From CAVTWS01 sp963738445 (GTDB lineage: Bacteria; Actinomycetota; Acidimicrobiia; Acidimicrobiales; SHLQ01): a stretch of 64,000 nucleotides of DNA. The position numbers and the translations under genes are program-made. Location of the stretch: assembly GCA_963738445.1 (NCBI GenBank), contig CAVTWS010000011.1, positions 124,001 to 188,000 on the forward strand. Reading direction: 5' to 3'. The notes under the pieces are model-generated. The model did not search any database. It saw only the letters and a program-made list of their open reading frames with translations, and was not told the DNA's origin. This document shows positions 19,198-29,295 of the stretch, piece by piece (the first letter of the stretch is position 1; every line of letters begins with the position of its first letter).

Positions 19198-19273
19198 TCC
19201 GGGGTAGCTCAGCTGGCAGAGCAGCTGACTGTTAATCAGCTTGTCGTGGGTTCGAGCCCCACCCCCGGAGCCA
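19198..19273 (+). tRNA. tRNA-Asn (GTT)
   Basis: Cloverleaf with acceptor TCCGGGG/CCCCGGA, D-arm GCTC...GAGC, anticodon stem GCTGA/TCAGC with loop CTGTTAA (anticodon GTT at 19231-19233), T-arm GTGGG-TTCGAGC-CCCAC and an encoded GCCA end. It is 52 bp after rpoD. Confidence 0.95.
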
Positions 19274-19312
19274 GCTTCTCCGGTCCGCCACGGCGGCCGG
19301 TGAGCCCAGTAT

Positions 19313-19338
19313 CGTCGGCGAGCTTCGGCTCGCCGACG
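19313..19338 (+). terminator. Perfect 11-bp hairpin with TTCG loop after tRNA-Asn
   Basis: CGTCGGCGAGC - TTCG - GCTCGCCGACG. A perfect stem with the very stable UUCG tetraloop, 40 bp past the tRNA end. No T-run follows. A second weaker stem GGGGGTG/CACCCCC lies just beyond. Likely ends the dnaG-rpoD-tRNA transcript. Confidence 0.65.
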
Positions 19339-19469
19339 TCGCGTGGGGGTGGCTGCTGCTCACCCCCGGTGGTGCCGGCGTCGGGCGGGCTTGGTCGCCC
19401 CTTCCACCGACGGCAAGAATGCCCCCCGAATCGCCCCGGAATTGCACATGAACAGTGATGGAGACCGCG

Positions 19470-20882
19470 ATGGCCGATGACGCCCGCACCCGCACCGAAG
19501 ACGACGACGATCACGATGTCGTCCCCACCGGCTGGCGGGTCTATGGCCTCCTGCTCCTGCTGGGCCTGGGGATCGTGCTGGCCATCGCCTACGTGGTGAC
19601 GAAGACCTCGGACAACCCGGACACGCCGGCCTTCACCGGCGAGGCGGTGGAGGCGATCCCGCCGACGACCGCTGATCCCGACGCAGCCGAAGCGGCCGAG
19701 ACCGATGGCGAGGCGACCGACGGCGAGGCAACCGAGGCCGCCCCCGCCGAAGCGCTCGACATCGTGGCCACCGCTGACGCCGAGGGGTCCTTCTCCACCC
19801 TGGTCGACGCCGTGGATGCCGCCGGTCTCACTGACACGTTGCAGGGCGACGGACCCTTCACGGTGTTCGCCCCGACCGACGACGCCTTCGAGGCGGCACT
19901 CGACGACCTCGGCCTCACGTCGTCGGACCTGCTCGACGACACCGAAACCCTCACCGCCATCCTGGCGAACCACGTCGTGCCCGAATCGCTGTCGGCGGCC
20001 GACCTGGCCGAGATGGACGGTGAGGAGCTCGAGACCGTCGGCGACGAGACGTTGACCGTCTCGGTCGACGGCGACACCATCTCGATCGACGGTGTCGAGG
20101 TCACCTCGGCCGATCTCGAGGCCAGCAATGGCGTGATCCACGCGATCGGCGGGGTGCTCCTGCCCGACAGCGTGTCCGATGCGGCCGCCGATGATGCCGC
20201 CACGTCAGATGTCGCGGCCGGCGACCCGGGCGCGCAGCTCGCGGTCGACGATCGCCAGGTGGTGGCGACGGGCATCGTCCCCGACGAGGCCACCCGCGCC
20301 ACCGTCATCACCGCCCTGTCGGACGCATACGGCGCCGGCCGGGTCGTCGATCAACTCGTGGTCGATGCCACGGTGCCCGACGACGAACTGTCCGTGGCCT
20401 TGACGGGCTCCGTGTCCGACGAAGCCGACGCCGATCGGGCTCGTGAGGTGGCTCAGGCCCTGGCCGACCAGCTGGGCTGGGAACTGGCCGCCGACGCCCT
20501 CGTCGTCGCGGCCCGCCCGGAGCTGGAGACGGCGCTCAACGAGCTGGTCGGCGCCGATCCGATCCAGTTCGACTCGGGCAGCGCCACCATCCGTCCGGAG
20601 AGCCTGGCCACACTCGACGAGCTGGCCGCCCAGCTGGCGGACAGCGCCGAGGGCACCGTCGAGGTGCAGGGCCACACCGACAGCGCCGGCAACGCCGCGA
20701 GCAACCAGACGCTCAGCCAGGCCCGCGCCGAGGCCGTCGTCGACTACCTGGCGTCACAAGGCGTCGACGCCGGCCGCCTGACGGCGACGGGGTTCGGTTC
20801 CAGCCGTCCCGTGGTCACGCCCGAGAACACCGACGCCGACCGCCAGGCCAACCGGCGGGTGGAGTTCGTCGTCACCGTCTGA
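19470..20882 (+). CDS. Membrane-anchored FAS1-BON-OmpA envelope protein
   Basis: 470 residues from ATG 19470 (GGAGA 7 bases upstream; GTG 19455 and ATG 19458 are alternatives). Order: acidic N-tail, one TM helix VYGLLLLLGLGIVLAIAYVV, an Ala/Glu/Thr-rich linker, a FAS1 (fasciclin) domain with LVDAVDAAGLTDTLQGDGPFTVFAPTDDAF and ASNGVIHAIGGVLLP, a BON-like region (VATGIVPDEATRATVITAL; ALTGSVSDEADADRAREVA), and an OmpA C-terminal domain IQFDSGSATIRPESL ... VQGHTDSAGNAASNQTLSQARAEAVVDYL ... NRRVEFVV. TM-BON-OmpA is the layout of mycobacterial ArfA/OmpATb; FAS1 is an extra adhesive domain. The OmpA part should bind peptidoglycan. Confidence 0.85.
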   Translation: MADDARTRTEDDDDHDVVPTGWRVYGLLLLLGLGIVLAIAYVVTKTSDNPDTPAFTGEAVEAIPPTTADPDAAEAAETDGEATDGEATEAAPAEALDIVATADAEGSFSTLVDAVDAAGLTDTLQGDGPFTVFAPTDDAFEAALDDLGLTSSDLLDDTETLTAILANHVVPESLSAADLAEMDGEELETVGDETLTVSVDGDTISIDGVEVTSADLEASNGVIHAIGGVLLPDSVSDAAADDAATSDVAAGDPGAQLAVDDRQVVATGIVPDEATRATVITALSDAYGAGRVVDQLVVDATVPDDELSVALTGSVSDEADADRAREVAQALADQLGWELAADALVVAARPELETALNELVGADPIQFDSGSATIRPESLATLDELAAQLADSAEGTVEVQGHTDSAGNAASNQTLSQARAEAVVDYLASQGVDAGRLTATGFGSSRPVVTPENTDADRQANRRVEFVVTV

Positions 20883-20926
20883 TCGGTCGACAGGTTGGGT
20901 TTCGTTTGACCGAGCCCGGAGGTTCC

Positions 20927-22144
20927 ATGACGTCGCCACCCCGGACCCGGACGCGACTCCTGTCTCGGTTCGTCGGCGCGCTCAGATGGACACCGGCCGT
21001 CGCGGCGCTCGTGGCTGCGGTTGTCACTGTCGGAGTCGTCTGGAATCGTTCAAACACTCCGACCTCTTCAGACACCGAGGCCAGCTCCTCCGACGGGGAT
21101 GTCGATCAAGAAACCGGCGTCGGCGATGCGCTTCGGCGGATCGATGGGCTCGACGGTGTCGACACCAGCATCTTCGCGCTTGGGTCCGTGTGGGCGGTCA
21201 CGTCCGAACGTGCTGACGAGTTCACCGTGGTCCGGATCGAACCGACGACCGGGCACGTCGAGCCGGTACTCGAGTCACCTGGCTCGAGACCAACGTTCAG
21301 TGACCTCGAGGGCCGACTCTGGGTGAGTCTCAGTGATCGGATCGTGGCCCTCGATTCATCTGGTTCGGAGGTGGCGATGGCCTCGTTCGCGCCGGGCCGG
21401 CCGGGCGATCACGTTGCCGGGAGGAACCATCTGTGGGTCGTCGACTTCACGGCTGCGACCGTGTCGGTCATCGACCCAGACACCGCGAGAATCGTGCGCA
21501 CCATCGAGACCGGCGCATCGCCCGTCCACCCGATATCAGCATTCGGCCACGTCTGGATCCCGAGCATCACAGACGGCACCGTCACCATCATCAGCGACAC
21601 GGCGCCAGCCGACACAACGGTCATCGAGCCGTTCCTGAGCTCTGATCGGCTCTCCACGGTCTCACCAACAGCTGTGCCGGATGGCTTGACCGGTGACGAG
21701 GTCTGGGTGACGAACGTCGAGGGTGAGATCTTCGCCATCACGGCCGAGGGTGATGCGTTCGGTCAAGTTCGGCCTGTGGAGGTCGACTCGCCCGTCTATC
21801 AAATCTACGTGCAGGACCGGCGGGTGTTTCTCCTACCGGCCGTCGGCCACGATGTGCTCGTGCTCGACCTCGACACCGACGAACTGGTGACTCGCATCCC
21901 CACGGACTCGGTCCCGCTCAACGCCACGATCGCACACGATCTCCTCTGGGTCGCTGGCGACGGGCCCCGTGAGATCCTGACCGTGATCGATCCAAGGACG
22001 CTCACCGTGCGTCACGAGCTCTCGGTCGGTGCGAACGATTCCAGCTCGACCGGACCTCAGCGGCCGCTGGAGGTGGACGATGAGATCTGGGTCCCGAACC
22101 AAGGCGACGGTGCATTCTTCATCGTTGATGTCGAGGATGTCTGA
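20927..22144 (+). CDS. Secreted or anchored beta-propeller (YVTN-like) protein
   Basis: 405 residues from ATG 20927, with GGAGG four bases before it. N-terminal basic stretch and a TM/signal helix WTPAVAALVAAVVTVGVVW, a Ser/Asp linker, then repeated blades of the form LWVVDFTAATVSVIDPDTARIVRTIETG, HVWIPSITDGTVTIIS, LLWVAGDGPREILTVIDP. This is a six- or seven-bladed propeller of the YVTN/Vgb type, usually a protein-binding or sensory surface. Base composition looks less GC-rich than the flanking genes. No enzyme function can be claimed. Confidence 0.65.
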   Translation: MTSPPRTRTRLLSRFVGALRWTPAVAALVAAVVTVGVVWNRSNTPTSSDTEASSSDGDVDQETGVGDALRRIDGLDGVDTSIFALGSVWAVTSERADEFTVVRIEPTTGHVEPVLESPGSRPTFSDLEGRLWVSLSDRIVALDSSGSEVAMASFAPGRPGDHVAGRNHLWVVDFTAATVSVIDPDTARIVRTIETGASPVHPISAFGHVWIPSITDGTVTIISDTAPADTTVIEPFLSSDRLSTVSPTAVPDGLTGDEVWVTNVEGEIFAITAEGDAFGQVRPVEVDSPVYQIYVQDRRVFLLPAVGHDVLVLDLDTDELVTRIPTDSVPLNATIAHDLLWVAGDGPREILTVIDPRTLTVRHELSVGANDSSSTGPQRPLEVDDEIWVPNQGDGAFFIVDVEDV

Positions 22145-22247
22145 CGTATCACCCAACCGGGACGGCACGGCGGCTGATCTGCCGGGCAACCAACCACGCC
22201 CGGGAACACGATCGATCGACCGGCTCGTCTACCCTGTGCGGCCGACC

Positions 22248-22320
22248 GGGCCCGTAGCTCAGTGGTCAGAGCAGGCGACTCATAATCGCTTGGTCGTGGG
22301 TTCGATACCCACCGGGCCCA
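22248..22320 (+). tRNA. tRNA-Met (CAT), elongator type
   Basis: Acceptor GGGCCCG/CGGGCCC, D-arm GCTC...GAGC, anticodon stem GGCGA/TCGCT with loop CTCATAA (CAT at 22281-22283), T-arm GTGGG-TTCGATA-CCCAC. CCA is not encoded. It lacks the initiator features (three G-C pairs at the anticodon stem base, mismatched first pair). A CAT tRNA could also be tRNA-Ile2 read after lysidine modification. Confidence 0.9.
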
Positions 22321-22331
22321 CGATGTTGCTT

Positions 22332-22355
22332 GGCCCGGCGATAGTCCGCCGGGCC
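22332..22355 (+). terminator. Hairpin after tRNA-Met
   Basis: GGCCCGGCG - ATAGTC - CGCCGGGCC, a perfect 9-bp GC-rich stem 11 bp downstream of the tRNA. It has no T-tract. Probable terminator. Confidence 0.6.
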
Positions 22356-22490
22356 CGTGGACGCGTGTGGTCGGAATAGGTGCCCACGGAGTCCACGATG
22401 CCAGGGTGGCATCCAGCCCCGCCTCGAGCCCAGGGCTCAGCCGCCGATTCTCGTAGGGCCGAACTCACAACCCGGAGGATTGCCGCATCG

Positions 22491-23450
22491 TCAGTTGACG
22501 ACCCGGATGGGCTTGACGTGCTGCTCGCGCCAACGCCGCTTAGCTTCCGGTGCCGAAGCCAAACGGAGCACCATGACCCAGAGCACGGCAACCTCTTCCC
22601 CCGGGTAACTGACGACATCGGTCGGCAGGATGGGAATCTCCAGGATGTCGCTGACGACCGGCACCCACCGCTCGACGAGGAGCTTCGAGACGCCTTCATT
22701 GGTGCGACCGTTCGGTAGCACGCAGATCTCTGTGGCTCGCAGTCCCAACTCGAGCTGAGGGTGGCCAACGCGATCGACGGCGACGGTGGCTGCCGTTCCC
22801 AGCGTGATGGGCTCATCAGGTACCGTCCATGTGACCTTGTTGACCGGATACCCGCCTCGTATCAGATAGACCACCAATACCACCACCATTAGGGCGAGAA
22901 AGCCGCTGAAGGCCAGCAGAAAATACAGGCCTTTGGCAAGCGCGAGCCAAGTCAAGAAGGCCGCGCAGGCCGAAAGGCCTATGATCAGGATGGCGTTGGT
23001 GGCGGCGTCAGGATTGAGCGTCCCGGCCAGGAGGGATGGTCGCGAGAATTGTTGGGTACCGATCGCCGTGGTGGCAGCAGGGTGACGGGCCGACGTCTCG
23101 GCGTCGCCGCGGACCACGACCGGAGTGACGAACGTGTCATCAGCGCCAACACGATGGGCGGAAAGCCGGAGCTCGTAGTCCCACCCAATGGTTTCTCCGG
23201 TGTAGGTGTCCGGGGCGTCGATGGGAACCGGCACCGCCGCCTCGTGCACGCCTGGTTCGATAACGATGCTCGAAACGGATCGACTGTTGTTGCGCTTGAC
23301 GTTGAGGACGACGCCTACCTTGCGCTCGATGAGCAAGAGCTCGGCTGTGGCGCTACGGGTATCAGACGAGTCGCGACCTATCCGGATATGGAACGCCCCA
23401 CCCCGCGATGCTGCCGCATCGAACGTGATGATCGTCAACGGAGTCGGCAT
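22491..23450 (-). CDS. Arrestin-like membrane protein of unknown function
   Basis: 319 residues. The N-terminal ~120 residues look like an arrestin fold: RGGAFHIRIGRDSSDTRSATAELLLIERK, then PVPIDAPDTYTGETIGWDYELRLSAHR, the pattern of a strand, a P-rich edge and a Y.L..... strand seen in arrestin-like proteins. Two TM helices follow (LIIGLSACAAFLTWLALA and FLLAFSGFLALMVVVLVVYLI), then a soluble C-terminal domain. Composition is lower in GC than its neighbours. It lies between tRNA-Met and the SOS-controlled HNH gene. Fold assignment is inference; function unknown. Confidence 0.5.
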   Translation of the reverse strand: MPTPLTIITFDAAASRGGAFHIRIGRDSSDTRSATAELLLIERKVGVVLNVKRNNSRSVSSIVIEPGVHEAAVPVPIDAPDTYTGETIGWDYELRLSAHRVGADDTFVTPVVVRGDAETSARHPAATTAIGTQQFSRPSLLAGTLNPDAATNAILIIGLSACAAFLTWLALAKGLYFLLAFSGFLALMVVVLVVYLIRGGYPVNKVTWTVPDEPITLGTAATVAVDRVGHPQLELGLRATEICVLPNGRTNEGVSKLLVERWVPVVSDILEIPILPTDVVSYPGEEVAVLWVMVLRLASAPEAKRRWREQHVKPIRVVN

Positions 23451-23692
23451 GGTTTAAGGCTAGCAGAGGTGCCAATTCTCGACCGAGCTCTCGGCTGCGA
23501 CATTCGACCCAGCGGTTTACGGAGCAAGGATCGACGTGTGCAGGGTCCACATCACGGACCTGGCCACTGCACCCACCCGAACGCTCACGGCCGGCAAGCG
23601 TCGCCCGCTCGGCGATCTCCTCGAGGCGCTGTCCGCGGACGCGTCCGCCACGGACCGGTCGGGCTGTTTCTGGTCGGTGTCACACCCCCCGA
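23451..23692. other. Intergenic stretch before the first HNH gene
   Basis: About 240 bases without a convincing gene. A short frame from 23536 runs through the SOS box into the HNH gene in the wrong frame and is not credible. The stretch ends in the SOS box and promoter of the HNH gene. Confidence 0.5.
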
Positions 23693-23720
23693 GTAGGATC
23701 GAACTAGCGTTCGATCCTAC
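23693..23720 (+). promoter_or_regulatory. Perfect SOS (LexA) box, 12-bp arms
   Basis: GTAGGATCGAAC, spacer TAGC, GTTCGATCCTAC: a perfect 28-bp dyad whose core TCGAAC-N4-GTTCGA equals the actinobacterial LexA site. TAGGAT within the left arm (23694-23699) may serve as a -10 box. A GGAGGG ribosome site (23725-23730) and ATG 23735 follow at once, so LexA would block this promoter until DNA damage. Confidence 0.85.
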
Positions 23721-23734
23721 CTACGGAGGGTGCC

Positions 23735-24755
23735 ATGAGCGGAGAACCACACGATGTCGAAGCGCTCCCCGATCGGGTCCTGGCGGCGGATCTCGCCGGC
23801 CTGGCGAGCCGCATGAACGACGCGCAGCATCGCCTGCTGGTCCTGGTCGCCGAGTTCGATCACCGCCACGCCTGGCTCGCCACCGGCGCCACGTCGTGTG
23901 CGGTGTGGCTGGCCGACGTGTGCGACATCGAACCCGCCACCGCCCGCGAACACGTCCGCGTCGCCCGCGCCCTCACCACGCTCCCGGTCGATCGCGGCCG
24001 CGTTCGCCGCCGGTGACCTCTCCTACGCCAAAGTCCGCACCCTGACCCGCATCGCCCGGCCCGACACCGAAACCGAGCTCATCGACCTCGCCCGCGCCTA
24101 CCCCGCGTCCGAGCTCGCCCAAGCCATCGCCGCGTGGGCCCAAGGACACCTCGACCCCGCCGACCTCGCGCAACGCCACCACGACGCCCGCAACCTCACC
24201 TGGCGGGTCGATATCGACGGCATGGTCGTCATCACCGCCCGTCTCGCCCCCGACACCGCCGCTACGGTGACCGCCACCATCGACACCGTCGTCGCCCGGA
24301 ACCGCGACGCGCCCGTGGGCGCGTCGCTCGGCCAACAACGAGCCGACGCCCTCGTCGCCGCCACCACCCACGGTGGCGCCCGAATCAACGTCGAGGTCCT
24401 CCTCAACGTCGGCGTCCGCCACGACGGCACGATCTGGGCGTGCCTCCCCGACGGCACCCCCGTACCCGGCCCCGGCTACAGCGACCTCTACGACGACGCC
24501 TTCGTCCGGCTCCTGCTCCGCGACATCGACGGCAACCCCATCGACGCCACCAACCGGCGCCGCCACCCCACCCCCCGCCAACGCCGACTCATCGAAGCCC
24601 GTGCCCACCACCAATGCGAACAACCCGGCTGCCGAGCCCGCCACTTCCTCGACGTCCACCACACCATCCCCTACGACACCGGCCGCCACACCGTCACCAC
24701 CGAAACCACCCTCCGCTGCGGACTCCATCACCGACGAATCCACCAACCCGCCTGA
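23735..24755 (+). pseudogene. DUF222-HNH endonuclease (13E12-like), frameshifted
   Basis: DUF222 N-terminal helical domain plus C-terminal HNH nuclease, the family that includes the mycobacterial 13E12 repeat proteins. The first frame from ATG 23735 gives LPDRVLAADLAGLASRMNDAQHRLLVLVAEFD and stops early; the second frame continues with IAAAFAAGDLSYAKVRTLTRIA to the stop at 24755. They cross near 23988-23996, so a one-base indel interrupts it. The HNH motif CRARHFLDVHHTIPY ... TLRCGLHHRRIH has Glu where the family has the central Asn (DNLVLLC), so the nuclease may be weak or dead. Preceded by a perfect SOS box. Convergent with the UvrA-like gene, stops 1 bp apart. Confidence 0.75.
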
Positions 24756-24756
24756 G

Positions 24757-27132
<2,376 letters not shown>

Positions 27133-27168
27133 GGTGCCTCCCATCGGCGGGCCATTACTCTGCCCGGC

Positions 27169-27778
27169 ATGGGCGGTCTGGACGACAAGCGGGTACTCGT
27201 GGTCGGGGCGTCGAGCGGAATCGGTCGTGCCGTTGCGGCGCGGCTGGATGCCGATGGTATGTCCGTGGCGGTGGTCGGGCGACGGCGGAATCGGCGCGAC
27301 CAACTCGACGACGAGTGTGGTGGACGACTCACCGTCGTGCCCGGCGACGGCCGGGGCCGTGACCGCGGCGGCGATCCCGCACCTCGAAGCCAGCGGCGGC
27401 GTGGCGATCTACTTCTCGAGCGTGTCGGCCCACGTCACCCCGCCGTGGGTCGGAATGGGGCTGTACGCCGCCAGCACGGTGGCGCTCGAGAAGTGCGTCG
27501 AATCATGAGGACTCGAGCACCCGGCCGTGAGGTTCACCACGGTGGTCGTCGGCTCCACGTCAGGCGGGGAGTTCGTCGACCGCGCCGAGGTGCCGGACGG
27601 CGTCGATGTCGGGAGGTTCGCCGAGCAGTGGCGGGCCCGGGGCTACCTGGCCGAGCGTCAGCTCGACCCGCCCGACCAGGCCCAGGTCGTCGTCGACGTC
27701 ATCGGCAGCAGGTCCCAGATCGACGTGGTCTGGGCCCGCCCGCTGGGTGTCTTCCAGCTCCCCGACGGCGGGGGATGA
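27169..27778 (+). pseudogene. Short-chain dehydrogenase, decayed
   Basis: Starts well (ATG 27169, RVLVVGASSGIGRAVAARLDADG) and reads SDR sequence to RLTVVPGD. The middle of the domain, including the NNAG strand, is missing, and the frame changes. It resumes as AAAIPHLEASGGVAIYFSSVSAHVTPPW, where the catalytic tyrosine is in YAASTVALEK: the lysine of YxxxK is Thr (ACG). A TGA at 27506-27508 then interrupts before LEHPAVRFTTVVVGST, and a C-terminal part runs to 27778. An internal deletion, a frameshift, a stop and a lost catalytic residue show a true pseudogene. Confidence 0.8.
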
Positions 27779-27779
27779 A

Positions 27780-28610
27780 TCAGAGCTCGACCGAACCCTC
27801 GACGCAGATGTTGACCGGTCCGCCGACCCAGACCTGTCCGTCGGCATCCACCGACACCGAAACCCGGCCGTCCCTCCCGAGCGCGGCGCCCTGTGACGCG
27901 ACATACGGAGCGTTGGCCCGCCCGGTGGAGATCAGCCACTGGGCCACGGAGGCGTTGAGGCTGCCCGTCACGGGATCCTCGGCGGTGACGCCGTCCTTGG
28001 GGAAGAACGCTCGGACCTCGTACTGGGTTTCGGCGTCCGGCGGATGGAAACCGACGACCCCGATCTTGTGATCCACCGGAGACGGGGTCATGGCCAGGAC
28101 TGCGGCGGCATCGCTCAGGAGCAGCCCGACCCAACCCGGTCCGTTGTCGATCCACGCCGAGTCGACGACATCGTCGACGGTGATACCCAACGTCGCGCAG
28201 GCGGCGGTGAGGTCGCCGGGATCGACGGGCCCCGATCGCAGGAGGGGCGGCGCCGCGAAGGCCAGCTGGTCGCCGGTGCGAATGGTGATCAGGCCCACGC
28301 CACACTCCTGCACGATCGAGCCCGCGGCCTGGGGCGTGCCGCCGGTCGCCAACCAGACGTGACCGCTCCCGAGGGTCGGGTGCCCGGCGAACGGCAGCTC
28401 CTCGACCGGCGTGAAGATCCGGACCCGGTAGTCGGCCTCGGGCATGGTGGGCGGCAGGAGGAAGGTCGTCTCGGAGAAGTTCGTCCAGTTCGCGAATCGC
28501 TGCATCTGCTCCGGCGCCAGATCCTCGGCGTCGACGACGACGGCGAGGGGATTGCCCCGGTAGCGGTCGGATCCGAAGACATCGACTTCGTAGAAGCGCC
28601 GGCGGCTCAT
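27780..28610 (-). CDS. PhzF-family isomerase-like protein
   Basis: 276 residues; ATG 28610 with AGGAGG upstream. PhzF fold landmarks: FYEVDVFGSDRYRGNPLAVVVDAEDL, catalytic Glu in NFSETTFLLPP, FTPVEELPFAGHPTLGSGHVWL, and AEDPVTGSLNASVAQWL. Family members isomerise or epimerise small acids; the substrate here is unknown. The gene ends next to the SDR pseudogene and precedes no partner, although the response regulator gene starts upstream on the same strand. Confidence 0.85.
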   Translation of the reverse strand: MSRRRFYEVDVFGSDRYRGNPLAVVVDAEDLAPEQMQRFANWTNFSETTFLLPPTMPEADYRVRIFTPVEELPFAGHPTLGSGHVWLATGGTPQAAGSIVQECGVGLITIRTGDQLAFAAPPLLRSGPVDPGDLTAACATLGITVDDVVDSAWIDNGPGWVGLLLSDAAAVLAMTPSPVDHKIGVVGFHPPDAETQYEVRAFFPKDGVTAEDPVTGSLNASVAQWLISTGRANAPYVASQGAALGRDGRVSVSVDADGQVWVGGPVNICVEGSVEL

Positions 28611-28632
28611 GGGTTGGGAACTCCTCCTGGTG

Positions 28633-29295
28633 TCACACCAGCCGGCGCTCGTTCGCCCATGCGGTGAGTTGGTGTCGGTTCGACAGCTGGAGCTTTCGTA
28701 GCACGGCGGAGACGTGCGTCTCGATGGTTTTCGTCGACAGGTTGAGCCGGGCGGCGACCTCCTTGTACGCATACCCTCGAGCGATGAGTCGGAGCACCTC
28801 CTGCTCGCGGGCGGTGAGTTGATCGAGCTCGGGGTCAGCGGGCGCCGGTAGGTCACCCGAGAAGGCGTCGAGTACGAAGCCGGCGAGCCGCGGCGAGAAG
28901 ACGGCATCGCCCCCGTGGACCCGTTCGATCGCGTCGAGTAGCTCCTCGGCAGTGATCGTCTTGGTCACGTAGCCGCGGGCACCGGCCCGCACCACGGCGA
29001 TGACATCGTCGGCGGCGTCGGAGACGGACAGGGCGAGGAAGCGAGGGATCCGCTCGTCGTCACGGACGCCGGCGATGACCCGCTGACCGCCGCCGCCGGG
29101 AAGGTGGACGTCGAGGAGCACGACATCGGGATCGGTGGCGCGGATCGTGGCGATGGCTTCCTCGACCGATGCCGCCTCACCGACGATCTCCACCCGGGGT
29201 TCGCCCGAGCTCGATCGGGCCAGGCCGGCCAACTCGGTGCGCACGCCCGCCCGGAACAGCGCGTGGTCCTCGACGAGCACGATTCTCACGGTCAT
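28633..29295 (-). CDS. LuxR-type response regulator of the PspC/LiaF module
   Basis: NarL/LuxR-family regulator, 220 residues. Receiver domain: MTVRIVLVEDHALFRAGVR, phosphoacceptor Asp in VVLLDVHLPGGGG, ALSVSDAADD, GYVTKTI. Output domain: LTAREQEVLRLIARGYAYKEVAARLNLSTKTIETHVSAVLRKLQL. Its ATG overlaps the kinase stop by 4 bp (ATGA), so both proteins are made together. Likely target: the divergent PspC/LiaF gene and its own operon, through the direct repeats at 30537-30556. Confidence 0.9.
   Translation of the reverse strand: MTVRIVLVEDHALFRAGVRTELAGLARSSSGEPRVEIVGEAASVEEAIATIRATDPDVVLLDVHLPGGGGQRVIAGVRDDERIPRFLALSVSDAADDVIAVVRAGARGYVTKTITAEELLDAIERVHGGDAVFSPRLAGFVLDAFSGDLPAPADPELDQLTAREQEVLRLIARGYAYKEVAARLNLSTKTIETHVSAVLRKLQLSNRHQLTAWANERRLV

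Noticed and set aside
22248..22320. Initiator tRNA-fMet
   Set aside because: Lacks the three G-C pairs and unpaired first base of initiators.
23451..23734. Small ORF from 23536 as a toxin or leader peptide
   Set aside because: It runs through the SOS palindrome and into the HNH gene in the wrong frame, so it is unlikely to be translated.
27500..27512. TGA in the SDR as a selenocysteine codon
   Set aside because: No SECIS-like structure sought or seen, and the gene has other lesions, so it is a nonsense mutation.
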